A DNA stretch of 64,000 nucleotides from Flagellimonas amoyensis (lineage in GTDB: Bacteria; Bacteroidota; Bacteroidia; Flavobacteriales; Flavobacteriaceae). Location of the stretch: the NCBI RefSeq assembly GCF_003058265.1, contig NZ_QBUK01000015.1, forward strand, positions 26,026-90,025. Direction: 5' to 3'. The position numbers and the translations under genes are program-made. Below the pieces are notes generated by a model. The model ran no database searches. It was not told the origin of the DNA and saw only the letters and a list, made by a program, of their open reading frames with translations. Positions 17,727 through 26,839 of this stretch are shown here, piece after piece (positions within the stretch are counted from its first letter, which is position 1; each line of letters opens with the position of its first letter).

Positions 17727-18680
17727 CTATAACAATTCCGAGATTATTTTCTCCTCAGAAATGCCTTCGGCCTCCGCCTTGTAGTTTTTTAGGATCCTAT
17801 GACGAAGGATTCCTGTGGAAACGGCCTTGATATCCTCAATGTCCGGAGAAAACTTCCCATGGATGGCCGCATGGGCCTTTGCCGCCAACACCAAGTTCTG
17901 GGACGCTCTTGGTCCAGCTCCCCAATCCACATAATTGTTGACAAAATCCAATGAACCTTCCTGACCTGGCCGGGTCCTGTTGACCAGCCGCACGGCATAG
18001 TCGACCACATTATCGGGGATGGGAATGCGCCTGATCAAATGCTGTACGGCAATGATCTCGTCCGCATCAAAAAGGGTGTTCAGTTTCACTTCTTCGTCCG
18101 ATGTGGTGGATTTCACCACCTGGATCTCTTCTTCAATGGAGGGATATTTCAACTCGATGGCGAACATGAACCGGTCCAATTGTGCCTCCGGCAAGGGATA
18201 GGTTCCTTCCTGTTCAATCGGGTTTTGGGTGGCCAATACAAAGTATGGCCTATTGAGTTTGTATTGTTTTCCTGCGATGGTAACGGCCCTTTCCTGCATT
18301 GCCTCCAAAAGTGCGGCCTGGGTCTTGGGTGGGGTCCTGTTGATCTCATCCGCCAAGATGATGTTCCCAAAAACAGGTCCCATGATGAACTTGAAGTTAC
18401 GGTTCTGATCCAATACCTCGCTTCCCAATATATCACTGGGCATAAGGTCCGGGGTAAACTGTATCCGCTTGAAATCCAGTCCCAAGGTCTGGGCAATGGT
18501 GTTGACCATCAAGGTCTTTGCCAGGCCCGGAACACCGATCAACAGGGAATGCCCCCCGGTGTAAATGGACAATAATATCTGTTCAATCACCTTATCCTGG
18601 CCCACAATGACCTTGGCAATCTCTTTTTTTAGGGCTTGGTGCTTCTTTACGAGATTTTCAACCGCAACTACGTCCGACAT
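17727..18680 (-). CDS. MoxR-family AAA+ ATPase
   Basis: MoxR ATPases act as chaperones that mature other protein complexes, often with von Willebrand factor A proteins. The 317-residue protein has Walker A GVPGLAKT, Walker B IILADEINR, sensor 1 ATQNPIE and a C-terminal lid. It starts four bases after the SurA-like gene stop, so the two are co-transcribed. The usual DUF58 and VWA partner genes are not next to it; aconitase follows after about 100 bases. The specific client is therefore unknown. Confidence 0.93.
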   Translation of the reverse strand: MSDVVAVENLVKKHQALKKEIAKVIVGQDKVIEQILLSIYTGGHSLLIGVPGLAKTLMVNTIAQTLGLDFKRIQFTPDLMPSDILGSEVLDQNRNFKFIMGPVFGNIILADEINRTPPKTQAALLEAMQERAVTIAGKQYKLNRPYFVLATQNPIEQEGTYPLPEAQLDRFMFAIELKYPSIEEEIQVVKSTTSDEEVKLNTLFDADEIIAVQHLIRRIPIPDNVVDYAVRLVNRTRPGQEGSLDFVNNYVDWGAGPRASQNLVLAAKAHAAIHGKFSPDIEDIKAVSTGILRHRILKNYKAEAEGISEEKIISELL

Positions 18681-18684
18681 GCAC

Positions 18685-20094
18685 CTACTCTTTTACCCAG
18701 TTGTTTGTAAAATCGCAGCCCTTGTTGTCAACGTTGACATGGATGTAGGTATCTTCAATATGCTCGTCCATCCATTTTTTGATGGCCTTCAATTGTTTTT
18801 CCCTTAGGGCCAGTTCCTGTATCTTGATGTAATCTTTCGCAAAATCTGCCTTGTGCTCATCATATCGGTTGGAGATCTTCATGATCTTGAACTTGGGTGC
18901 CCCTCCCCTTGGGTCATCTTCCCGAACGGGTCTGGAAAGCTCTCCATCCTTTAGGTTACGGACTTGGTTATAGAGCGTGGGGTCCATCTTGGTAAGTTCA
19001 AAACGGGAATCAAAATTGATGGGGTTGCGCAGCAGTCCTCCGTCAAACTTGGTCTCTTTTTCGTCCGAAAAGTTCAGTGCGGCATCGGCAAAGGAATACT
19101 TGCCGTCCAAAATATGTTTTCTAATGGAATCCAATTCCTGAACTGCTTTGTCCACAGAGGCTTTTGGAATTTCCGGAATCATGAGGATGTGTCGAATGTC
19201 CCTTTCCTGTCCCCTTACTTTTTCCACAAAAATGATATGGTACCCAAATGTACTCTCAAAAGGTTCGGAAATCTCACCTTCGCGAAGACTGAAGGCCACA
19301 TCCTTGAACTCCTTGACAAATTGGGTCTCTTTGGTCATCGTGTACAATCCTCCTCTGGATTTGGAACCCGGATCTTGTGAATATAGAATTGCCTTTACAT
19401 TAAAACTGGCACCATTGTCCAACACATCCTGCCTGATCTCCTTCAATTGGTTGATGACTTTTTGTTTCTCTTCCTCTGGCGCTACAGGTTGCTTCACAAT
19501 TTGGGCAATTTCCAACTCAGCCCCAAAAACTGGTCTCTCATCTTCCGGAATCTTGTTGAAAAACTGGCGTACCTCTTCAGGGGTCACCTCTATTTTTTCC
19601 ACAATACTACTCTGCATCTTTTCGGAAAGCATACGAAGCTTGTTGATCTCGAAGAGTTCGGCACGGAAACTTTCCACATCTGTTTTCTTGTAGAACTTCA
19701 AGACCTTTTCCATGGATCCCACTTGGGCCACCAATTGCTGGATCTGTCTATCGCTCTGGGCATTCACCTGCTCATCAGAGACGAGCAAACTGTCCTGTAC
19801 GGCTTGGTGGGCATAGAGCCTATCCTCCATGAGCTTGCCCAAAAGGCCACAACGGGTAATGTCTTCAACCGAGGCGCCTTGACTTTGAAGATCGATCAGT
19901 GTTTTGTCGATATCCGATTCCAAGATCACATAATCGCCGATCACGGCGGCAATCCCGTCCAGTTTTATCTTGTTGACGGAAGTGGTCGTGTCCACGTCCA
20001 CCCTAAGGGCCTCATCATTTTCTTCCTGAGCGTTCGAAAAACCGAACATCGCAAGGAACGCTAGGGCGAAAAGTGCTTTGTTATTCTTTGTCAT
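18685..20094 (-). CDS. SurA-like periplasmic peptidyl-prolyl isomerase
   Basis: This 469-residue protein has a signal peptide (MTKNNKALFALAFLAMFGFSNA), an N-terminal SurA-like chaperone region (about 35-170) and parvulin-type PPIase repeats in the second half, with FESTFGYHIIFVEKVRGQ as the clearest signature. It probably helps outer-membrane proteins fold in the periplasm. I place the start at 20094 because this methionine begins the signal peptide; a longer frame upstream adds 11 residues that overlap further into the preceding gene. The start still overlaps the stop of the lipoprotein gene by 14 bases, implying coupling. Confidence 0.9.
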   Translation of the reverse strand: MTKNNKALFALAFLAMFGFSNAQEENDEALRVDVDTTTSVNKIKLDGIAAVIGDYVILESDIDKTLIDLQSQGASVEDITRCGLLGKLMEDRLYAHQAVQDSLLVSDEQVNAQSDRQIQQLVAQVGSMEKVLKFYKKTDVESFRAELFEINKLRMLSEKMQSSIVEKIEVTPEEVRQFFNKIPEDERPVFGAELEIAQIVKQPVAPEEEKQKVINQLKEIRQDVLDNGASFNVKAILYSQDPGSKSRGGLYTMTKETQFVKEFKDVAFSLREGEISEPFESTFGYHIIFVEKVRGQERDIRHILMIPEIPKASVDKAVQELDSIRKHILDGKYSFADAALNFSDEKETKFDGGLLRNPINFDSRFELTKMDPTLYNQVRNLKDGELSRPVREDDPRGGAPKFKIMKISNRYDEHKADFAKDYIKIQELALREKQLKAIKKWMDEHIEDTYIHVNVDNKGCDFTNNWVKE

Positions 20095-20959
20095 AAACCT
20101 CAAATTCTTTCTTCTTAATGGCTTCATCTATAATCTCGGTTTCCAGTTTTTTCACATAATTCAAACGTCTGCGGTTCAGGATCAGTTGTCTGATGTCCGG
20201 CTCCACATACTCAAACGGTGCTGTATCATTGACTTCCAGCATGTTATTGATCACGCCCAAATATACCCCTAATGAATCTTGCAACTCAAAAAATTGTGAT
20301 TTTTTTAAGTGCGAGGCCTCGTTCATGGGCGTAAGTGGTGGTATTTCCTCTATGACCCTGGAAGCGCTTACCCAAACAGAATCGTTGAAATGTATTTTTT
20401 TGAACTGTACCGCAATGGAATCCAAGTACCTTTTGTCCTCGTCCTTCCACGATCGGATCCTGGACTTGACCCCGTCCTTGTCCATAAACTGGGACGGCAT
20501 GCCCACAAAGCGTAATTGTACCAGCTTTTCGTTCAGTTTGAAGTTTTCCTTTTCCTGTTCGTAGTACTGCTGCAATTGGCCTTTGGTCACGGCCGTGTCC
20601 TGGGCCTGTAGCACCAAGGCTTCAATGTAGGCCCTGGTATAGAGGTCGGCGCGGTAATCGGACACCAGTCGGTCAAATTCGGCCAGTTTCCCTTCGGGCA
20701 GGTTGATCTTGGACTTGGTCAGGAGCAATTGTTTGGAGGCCCAATTGTTGATGTAATTGGTCACGAACAAGGTGCTGTCCTGTTTGGACATGTCATCTGG
20801 AATGAGTGTGGCAATGTCCTCTTTATATAGGTAGGTATCGCCCACCCTTGCCAAGGGCTCTTTCTCCTCCTCATCATTGAAGAAGGAATCGCAGGAAGTG
20901 AAAAGCAGTGCAAAAGCTGCACATAGCAAGAACAGGTCGTTTTTTTGGAGCATAAGCAT
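20081..20959 (-). CDS. SurA-related lipoprotein without a clear parvulin domain
   Basis: The product is about 292 residues, starting MLML before a lipoprotein signal ending in FTSC. The following LARVGDTYLYKEDI stretch resembles the beginning of SurA/PpiC chaperone domains, and the rest is charged and helical. I do not see a parvulin signature. Position and overlap with the SurA-like gene suggest that it works with it in outer-membrane biogenesis. The ATG at 20953 is an alternative start two codons later. A longer open frame upstream is rejected because it would run through the divergent promoter region. Confidence 0.75.
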   Translation of the reverse strand: MLMLQKNDLFLLCAAFALLFTSCDSFFNDEEEKEPLARVGDTYLYKEDIATLIPDDMSKQDSTLFVTNYINNWASKQLLLTKSKINLPEGKLAEFDRLVSDYRADLYTRAYIEALVLQAQDTAVTKGQLQQYYEQEKENFKLNEKLVQLRFVGMPSQFMDKDGVKSRIRSWKDEDKRYLDSIAVQFKKIHFNDSVWVSASRVIEEIPPLTPMNEASHLKKSQFFELQDSLGVYLGVINNMLEVNDTAPFEYVEPDIRQLILNRRRLNYVKKLETEIIDEAIKKKEFEVYDKE

Positions 20960-21074
20960 TTCGCAAAAATAACAATTACACGATCCCTTACAAGTAGGTT
21001 CCTTTCTCATTAACAGATTTTTAGTAGGCAGTGCCAACCCAGAAATTGTTACATTAGTGCAAAACCAAACAAAA

Positions 21075-21527
21075 ATGAAGTACAGCAACGAAATTGTCGT
21101 TGACCTTCCCCGGGCCGAATTCATCCAAAAAATGGACAATCCCGAGAACATGAAACATTGGCAACGGGGCCTTGTGGCCTACGAACTGCTGTCCAAAAAC
21201 CCAGGGCAGGAAGGTTCCCGGATGAGCCTGAGCTACCAAATGGGCAAACGCAAGATGGAAATGGTTGAGACCATCATCAAACGGAACCTTCCCGAAGAAA
21301 TGCACACCACCTACGACGCCAAGGGCGTACACAACATCCAAAAAAATTATTTCAGGGACGAAGATGGAAAAACCCGATGGATCTCGGAATCCGAGTTCCA
21401 ATTTTCAGGTCTTGGCATGAAACTCATGGGATTGCTGATGCCGGGCGCTTTCAAAAAACAATCCTTGAAATATATGCAGGACTTTAAGAACTTTGCAGAA
21501 AATGGAATATCCGTACTAGACCAATAA
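21075..21527 (+). CDS. SRPBCC-family (START-like) protein
   Basis: The 150-residue protein looks like the SRPBCC fold: a first strand KYSNEIVVDLPRAEF followed by the MDNPENMKHWQRGL helix-loop and a long C-terminal helix (FKKQSLKYMQDFKNFAENG). Members bind hydrophobic ligands; the ligand here is unknown. The ATG at 21075 is preferred over an upstream in-frame GTG. It heads a plus-strand group with the two following genes, with eight bases to the next. Confidence 0.75.
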   Translation: MKYSNEIVVDLPRAEFIQKMDNPENMKHWQRGLVAYELLSKNPGQEGSRMSLSYQMGKRKMEMVETIIKRNLPEEMHTTYDAKGVHNIQKNYFRDEDGKTRWISESEFQFSGLGMKLMGLLMPGAFKKQSLKYMQDFKNFAENGISVLDQ

Positions 21528-21535
21528 CCGAGGAA

Positions 21536-21793
21536 ATGGAAAAAATTTTGGACCGAAAAATCAAGATGATCTGGGACTTTAGGGGACCCGGCGCAGCAAG
21601 GACTGCAGAACACTACAGAAAACACCTGGAAGAATTCGTCACCGTGGAGGAGCTGAAATACGACCTCAGCGGCGTGGAACATTTTGGACCCACCCACAGC
21701 ATTGCCTTTTTGGTAGTGGCCGAATTTGAACTGAAGGAGGTGAAGGATATCCTGAAACCCCATCGGGGCCAGATCTACTCGGGCGAACTGTAA
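21536..21793 (+). CDS. Small conserved-looking protein of unknown function
   Basis: An 85-residue soluble protein without signal or membrane segment. It contains one tryptophan-aspartate-phenylalanine segment (IWDFRGPGA), a histidine-rich middle (VEHFGPTHS) and a C-terminal amphipathic helix. I do not recognise the family. It is tightly spaced between the SRPBCC gene and the lipoprotein hydrolase (8 and 11 bases), and its codon use matches its neighbours, so I take it as real. Confidence 0.7.
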   Translation: MEKILDRKIKMIWDFRGPGAARTAEHYRKHLEEFVTVEELKYDLSGVEHFGPTHSIAFLVVAEFELKEVKDILKPHRGQIYSGEL

Positions 21794-21804
21794 AACAAGA
21801 CACC

Positions 21805-22938
21805 ATGTGGACCAGATGTATGCTTTTGGGGTTGATGGCCCTTGGAACTTCCTGCTCGGAAACCAAGCCGATCAAACCACTGGAAAAAGCGCTTGCCTCG
21901 GAGCATCCGTACATCAGGCAGGTAATGGAAAATCTTGACGCACACGAGGTCCAGATCCGTTTCACGCAAATCGACCGAAGGAACGATAGTATTTTCTTCA
22001 CGGACCATGATTTTCAGGTAAACGCTGAAAATTATTTCTATCCGGCCAGCACGGTCAAGTTTCCTGCTGCCGTAGCCACTCTGGAAAAGCTCAACGAGGT
22101 GGATTCGCTGGACATGTACACCCGGTTCTATATCGAGGGGGATTCGGTGGAAACCACCTTTGCCAAGGCCATTTCCGAAATATTTGCCGTATCGGACAAT
22201 GCCGCGAACAATAGGCTGATCGAGTTTTTGGGACAGGACGACCTCAACCAACGCATGCGCAAGAGGGGCGTGGAACCCATCCGTATAGCACACAGACTCT
22301 CTGCCCCCAATGCGGACGATATCACCACCACACCTTTGGTGATCTACCTGAACGATTCCACAACCGCTGTGAGTAAGCCCATCATCAACACCTCTGCCAA
22401 ACCTTTAACGCTGAACGGTATAAAAAAGGGAAAGGGGTTTTATGCCGATGATGAACTGCGGACGGAACCTTTTGATTTTTCGCTGAAAAACCACTATCCC
22501 ATACCCGCACAGCATGCCCTGCTCCAACGGGTCATTTTTCCCGAGGCATTTCCCGAAGCCCAACGTTTCAATCTGAGCAAGGAGCAGCATGATTTTTTAT
22601 TGGAGGCCATGCACACCCTTCCTCCAAAATTGGGGTACAATTCGGAGGAGTTTTATGACAGTTATGTCAAATTCTTCCTGTTTGGCGATTCCACGGACCC
22701 TATGCCGGAACACATCAAAATTTACAATAAAGTGGGATATGCCTATGGCACACTGACGGATTGCGCCTATATCCAAGACACCTTGAACAACGTGGATTTT
22801 ATGGTCACGGCGACCATTCTGGTGAACAGCGATGGTATTTTCAATGACGATGCCTACGACTATGACGAGGTGGGCATTCCTTTTTTGGCCCAATTGGGCA
22901 GGGAATTGTATGACTATGAGCTACAACGGAAACGTTGA
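21805..22938 (+). CDS. Class A beta-lactamase-like serine hydrolase, lipoprotein
   Basis: The 377-residue protein has a lipoprotein signal ending in GTSC. Both catalytic motifs of the class A beta-lactamase/penicillin-binding fold are visible: S82-TVK85 in PASTVKFPAA and S130-D131-N132 in VSDNAANN. This group is often annotated as a beta-lactamase-like hydrolase. I cannot tell whether it acts on antibiotics, peptidoglycan peptides or other esters and amides. It ends four bases before the convergent rimO stop. A KTG triad was not identified with confidence. Confidence 0.85.
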   Translation: MWTRCMLLGLMALGTSCSETKPIKPLEKALASEHPYIRQVMENLDAHEVQIRFTQIDRRNDSIFFTDHDFQVNAENYFYPASTVKFPAAVATLEKLNEVDSLDMYTRFYIEGDSVETTFAKAISEIFAVSDNAANNRLIEFLGQDDLNQRMRKRGVEPIRIAHRLSAPNADDITTTPLVIYLNDSTTAVSKPIINTSAKPLTLNGIKKGKGFYADDELRTEPFDFSLKNHYPIPAQHALLQRVIFPEAFPEAQRFNLSKEQHDFLLEAMHTLPPKLGYNSEEFYDSYVKFFLFGDSTDPMPEHIKIYNKVGYAYGTLTDCAYIQDTLNNVDFMVTATILVNSDGIFNDDAYDYDEVGIPFLAQLGRELYDYELQRKR

Positions 22939-22942
22939 AATT

Positions 22943-24253
22943 CTAGGACAGTTGTACCGGAACCCCATATAGATCAAAATCCGAAGCATCGGTGATCTCG
23001 ATGGTAGTAAAGTCCCCAATTTTCACGTAATGCTTGGTAGCATCGATAAGCACCTCGTTGTCCACATCAGGGGAATCAAATTCCGTGCGGCCCACAAAAT
23101 GATTGCCTTCCTTCCTATCGATGATGCACCGGAAGGTCTTTCCGATCTTCTCTTGGTTCAGCTCCCATGAAATCTGTGATTGGATTTCCATGATCTCATT
23201 AGCACGTTCCTGCTTCACTTCTTCGGGCACATCATCCTCCAACGAATAGGCATGGGTGTTCTCTTCATGGCTGTAGGTGAAGCACCCCAAACGCTCAAAA
23301 CGCATTTCCTTGACCCAATCCCTTAAGATTGCGAAATCTTCCTCGGTCTCCCCGGGGTAGCCAACGATCAACGTGGTCCTGATGGCCATATCGGGGACGG
23401 CTGCCCTGAAATCCTGCAACAATTTGGTGGTCTTGGCCTGGGTAGTGCCCCGCCTCATACTTTTAAGTATGGCATCCGAAATATGTTGCAATGGGATATC
23501 GATATAATTGCAGATCTTGGGTTCTTCGCGCATCACCTCCAACACATCCATGGGAAAGCCTGTTGGGAAGGCGTAGTGCAAACGGATCCATTCGATTCCC
23601 TCTACTTTGACCAAAGCTTGGAGCAGTTCGGCCAAGTTCCGTTTTTTGTACAGGTCCAGACCGTAATAGGTTAGATCCTGGGCAATCAAAATGAGTTCCT
23701 TCACGCCCTTTGATGCCAATTTTTCCGACTCGGCCACCAATTCCTCTATGGGTTTGCTCTTGTGCTTGCCCCGCATAAGGGGAATGGCACAGAACGAACA
23801 GGGACGATCGCAACCCTCTGCAATCTTCAGGTAGGCATAGTTCTTGGGTGTGGTGGTCAAACGCTCACCGATCAGCTCATGTTTGTAGTCCGCCCCAAGT
23901 GCTTTGAGGAGGTTGGGCAGGTCGCTCGTACCAAAATATTCGTCCACATTGGGAATTTCCCGTTGCAGATCCGGCTTGTAGCGCTCACTGAGACAACCGG
24001 TCACAAAAACCTTGTCCACGAGGCCCTCTTCCTTTTTCTGCACGTATTCCAAAATGGTGTTCACGCTCTCCTCCTTCGCATTGGCAATGAAACCACAGGT
24101 GTTGATCACCACCACGTTGCCTTCCTCTTCATGGGCGACCTCTTTGTTGTTGGCACGTAGCTGTCCCATCAACACTTCGGAGTCATAGACATTCTTGCTA
24201 CAACCCAGTGTCACCACATTGATTTTGTTCTTCTTGAGCGATTTTGTCCGCAT
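22943..24253 (-). CDS. rimO: Ribosomal protein S12 methylthiotransferase
   Basis: RimO is a radical-SAM enzyme that adds a methylthio group to an aspartate of ribosomal protein S12. The 436-residue protein has the N-terminal UPF0004 cysteines (LGCSKN, NTCGF, VTGCLSERY), the radical-SAM motif CDRPCSFC, and a C-terminal TRAM-like domain. The ATG at 24253 is chosen; the longer frame would include the promoter-like TATTTTTG and a poor N-terminus. It stands as a single leftward gene. Confidence 0.95.
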   Translation of the reverse strand: MRTKSLKKNKINVVTLGCSKNVYDSEVLMGQLRANNKEVAHEEEGNVVVINTCGFIANAKEESVNTILEYVQKKEEGLVDKVFVTGCLSERYKPDLQREIPNVDEYFGTSDLPNLLKALGADYKHELIGERLTTTPKNYAYLKIAEGCDRPCSFCAIPLMRGKHKSKPIEELVAESEKLASKGVKELILIAQDLTYYGLDLYKKRNLAELLQALVKVEGIEWIRLHYAFPTGFPMDVLEVMREEPKICNYIDIPLQHISDAILKSMRRGTTQAKTTKLLQDFRAAVPDMAIRTTLIVGYPGETEEDFAILRDWVKEMRFERLGCFTYSHEENTHAYSLEDDVPEEVKQERANEIMEIQSQISWELNQEKIGKTFRCIIDRKEGNHFVGRTEFDSPDVDNEVLIDATKHYVKIGDFTTIEITDASDFDLYGVPVQLS

Positions 24254-24272
24254 AGTTGCTATAAATGGAGTG

Positions 24273-24280
24273 CAAAAATA
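24273..24280 (-). promoter_or_regulatory. Probable -7 promoter element of rimO
   Basis: TATTTTTG on the minus strand matches TAnnTTTG and lies 19 bases upstream of the chosen rimO ATG. It supports the shorter start. Confidence 0.5.
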
Positions 24281-24380
24281 CAACAACACAGCGCATTACA
24301 TCGATTTGCCTGCATAATTTTCCTGTTGAGGCGTTAAACTATTGGCCCCAACGGGGGTCTAAGGTCCAAATTCCAAGGTC

Positions 24381-25484
24381 ATGAAACGATTTGCACATCC
24401 CTTCCTTCTGCTTTGTCTCGTCTTGATTTTCAGTTGCTCTTCGGACGATGGTCCGGGAGATGACGACAACATCCCCAATCCCGAAACAGGTGAACTGTAT
24501 TTCCCGCCTGTGGGTTCCGCGGAATGGGAAACCATCTCCCCCACCGATCTGGCATGGAACACAGAGGCCGAACAGGCCCTCTACGATCTATTGGAGGAAA
24601 AGGGCACCGATGGGTTCATCATCCTGAAAGATGGCAAAATCGTAGTGGAATGGTATTTTGGGGACTTCACCGCAGGGGATAACCATTCGTGGAACTCCGC
24701 CGGCAAAACTTTGACGGCCATGACGGTCGGCATTGCCCAAGAAGAAGGATTTTTGTCCATCGGCGATTCTTCCATGGACTATTTGGGTGAAGGATGGTCC
24801 ATGCTCACCCCGGAACAGGAGGCCAATATCACCGTGCGACACCACTTGACCATGACCACAGGGCTGGACTACACCGTGGACGAACCTTTCTGCTATGACA
24901 AGGAATGTCTGCTCTACAAAAATGAACCGGGCACCTATTGGTACTATCACAATGCCGCCTATACGATACTCGACCAAATCGTGACCAACGCGACCAGCAC
25001 GGATTTCAAAACCTATTCCTATCAAAAGATACGGGACAGAATCGGCATGCAGGGCAATTGGATCACGGCGGGCTACAACAACCTTTTCTTCAGCAATACG
25101 CGGAGTATGGCCCGGTTTGGACTACTTTGTTTGAACCAAGGCACATGGGACGGCACCGAGATCTTATCGGACAAGACCTATTTTACGGAAATGACGACCA
25201 CCTCCCAAAACCTGAACCCTTCGTATGGGTATCTATGGTGGTTGAACGGAAAAAGCCAGCACAAGGCCCCGGGTTCGGAAACCACTTTTGAGGGGGAACT
25301 GTTCCCCGATGCCCCTGACGACCTTATTGCGGGACTGGGTGCCTTTGACCAAAAACTCTACCTAGTGCCCAGTGAAAACTTGGTGATCGTGCGATTGGGG
25401 GACGATGCCGGGGAAAGCCAATTGGGCCCCTCCAGTTTTGACAATCTGCTCTGGGAAAGGCTGAATGCCTATATCGGGGAATAA
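24381..25484 (+). CDS. Class C beta-lactamase-family serine hydrolase, lipoprotein
   Basis: The 367-residue product has a lipoprotein signal ending in FSCSSDD. The catalytic S-x-x-K motif is S106-AGK109 in WNSAGKTLTAM, and a YHN motif follows in WYYHNAAY, together typical of the class C beta-lactamase/esterase family. A KTG-like third motif is not clear. The family includes peptidases, esterases and transacylases, so substrate is not assignable. It is a single plus-strand gene followed by an AT-rich accessory stretch. Confidence 0.88.
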   Translation: MKRFAHPFLLLCLVLIFSCSSDDGPGDDDNIPNPETGELYFPPVGSAEWETISPTDLAWNTEAEQALYDLLEEKGTDGFIILKDGKIVVEWYFGDFTAGDNHSWNSAGKTLTAMTVGIAQEEGFLSIGDSSMDYLGEGWSMLTPEQEANITVRHHLTMTTGLDYTVDEPFCYDKECLLYKNEPGTYWYYHNAAYTILDQIVTNATSTDFKTYSYQKIRDRIGMQGNWITAGYNNLFFSNTRSMARFGLLCLNQGTWDGTEILSDKTYFTEMTTTSQNLNPSYGYLWWLNGKSQHKAPGSETTFEGELFPDAPDDLIAGLGAFDQKLYLVPSENLVIVRLGDDAGESQLGPSSFDNLLWERLNAYIGE

Positions 25485-25604
25485 CTGCGCTTGTATGGTT
25501 CCTTAAGGCTTGGTTTTCCTTAAAAAACCGTTTCTGTATTGATTTTATGCTTATTTTGGGACGTAGCAATCTGTTTTACAGATATTTATGCAATTTGGCA
25601 AAAT

Positions 25605-26420
25605 ATGAAATACCAAAATCAGAAATACAACCCCATTGACTTCCTTGTTGATAAGTTAGTGGATACTTTTGCCAAAGTAAAGGACTTTGACAAACTTCAA
25701 GAATCGGAGGAAGGAAAAAAATTATTTGACTTGATAATCAAGTCAATAACGGAAATGGAAAACTTTCAAATCTTATTTCTGAATTATTATATTCCTTCTG
25801 CAAATAAATCAATTGCGGACAGTTGGAATCAACTTAAAACATCTAAATACAAACACTTTCTGAATATTTCAAAAGAGGATTTAAAAGAAAATCTCTACGA
25901 GACTATAAGACTTGGGTACGTTGGACTTTTTCATAAATATGAATCATATCTAAAGGCTCTAGTAGATGCAACTGATTTCCTATTCAGGGATTTAAGAGAA
26001 GAAAATGGATTTTTAACAATTCAAGACTATTGCAAAAAAGAATTTGGAATCAATAAAATAACTAATTCACATCATCATTTTAATATTACTAAGCGTGTAA
26101 ATTACATATCTAATGCTATTAAACACAATGATGGTTTTCATCGTGAAGAAATCCATCCTGATTTTATAAATCCAGACATAAAGAAAAGAATTGAGGTCAA
26201 TAAAGAGACATTTAAAATAGATATTGAAAGAATGAAAATTCATTGCCAAAATCTGCAAGCTCAAATGGCAACGATTTATTTAAAGCAATTTTTGGATTTA
26301 GATTATGAAATAATCAAAGAGAGTATTAAGCCCGAACTAAAAGAAAGCATCAAAACAAAAGAAAAACTGATGGCTGAAAAGAAAAATATGGAGTCTATAC
26401 TATCTGATTTCAGACGATAA
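25605..26420 (+). CDS. Unknown AT-rich gene, possible HEPN-like protein
   Basis: The 271-residue protein is helical, lysine-rich, and has no signal peptide. I do not recognise a family with certainty. The segment NAIKHNDGFH (about residues 182-191), preceded by an arginine, recalls the R-x-x-x-x-H-like core of HEPN domains, which occur in ribonucleases of toxin-antitoxin and abortive-infection systems. Base composition is visibly richer in A and T, with many AAA, ATA and TTT codons, unlike flanking genes, which suggests acquisition by transfer. The ATG at 25605 is preferred because sequence upstream is non-coding in composition. It lies about 170 bases before a MazEF pair. Confidence 0.7.
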   Translation: MKYQNQKYNPIDFLVDKLVDTFAKVKDFDKLQESEEGKKLFDLIIKSITEMENFQILFLNYYIPSANKSIADSWNQLKTSKYKHFLNISKEDLKENLYETIRLGYVGLFHKYESYLKALVDATDFLFRDLREENGFLTIQDYCKKEFGINKITNSHHHFNITKRVNYISNAIKHNDGFHREEIHPDFINPDIKKRIEVNKETFKIDIERMKIHCQNLQAQMATIYLKQFLDLDYEIIKESIKPELKESIKTKEKLMAEKKNMESILSDFRR

Positions 26421-26570
26421 ATATTTTGCCATATAACGTTTAGCACATTACTATCTTTCTACTGTAGCGAAAAATCCTTGAGGGTTTTCCACAATGAGCC
26501 ACATACAAGTCCGTTTGAATCAATAAGCAAAAAAGTAACGGATTTTGACATTCCAATCAAATGTATTTAC

Positions 26571-26584
26571 TTTGTAATTACAAA
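26571..26584. promoter_or_regulatory. Perfect palindrome upstream of mazE, likely operator
   Basis: TTTGTAATTACAAA is a perfect 14-base palindrome nine bases before the antitoxin ATG, overlapping a TACTTTG stretch that resembles a -7 box. MazE-type antitoxins commonly bind palindromes in their own promoter, so an autoregulatory operator is a reasonable inference. Confidence 0.5.
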
Positions 26585-26593
26585 TAAGAATCC

Positions 26594-26839
26594 ATGGAAA
26601 CAGCCATCATCAAAATTGGGAATTCAAAAGGCCTGCGTCTGAGCAAGACCATTTTGGAACAATATAACATCAAGGATAAAGTAGAACTGATTCTTGAAAA
26701 AGAACAGATCATCCTCAAACCAATTGCTTCTCCCCGACAAAACTGGGAAAAGGAATTTAGAAAAATGAACGAGAACGGCGACGATAAGTTGCTGATGAAC
26801 GACATGTTTGAGGACGAAAATCTTGAGGAATGGATCTAA
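26594..26839 (+). CDS. mazE: MazE-like antitoxin (SpoVT/AbrB DNA-binding)
   Basis: The 81-residue protein begins with the swapped-hairpin AbrB-type fold (METAIIKIGNSKGLRLSKTI) and ends in an acidic tail (MFEDENLEEWI) that would wrap around the toxin. Such antitoxins neutralise a MazF ribonuclease and repress their operon. The downstream toxin gene starts inside this frame, overlapping by ten bases. The pair lies within an AT-rich region with signs of transfer. A palindrome upstream may be its operator. Confidence 0.92.
   Translation: METAIIKIGNSKGLRLSKTILEQYNIKDKVELILEKEQIILKPIASPRQNWEKEFRKMNENGDDKLLMNDMFEDENLEEWI

Noticed and set aside
21805..25484. Antibiotic-resistance beta-lactamases
   Set aside because: Both proteins are lipoproteins of broad serine-hydrolase families; nothing indicates activity on antibiotics.
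26421..26520. TAACGTTTAGCAC sequence resembling an integron attC core
   Set aside because: No partner core site with the inverse sequence is found within about 150 bases, and no integrase or cassette array is present.
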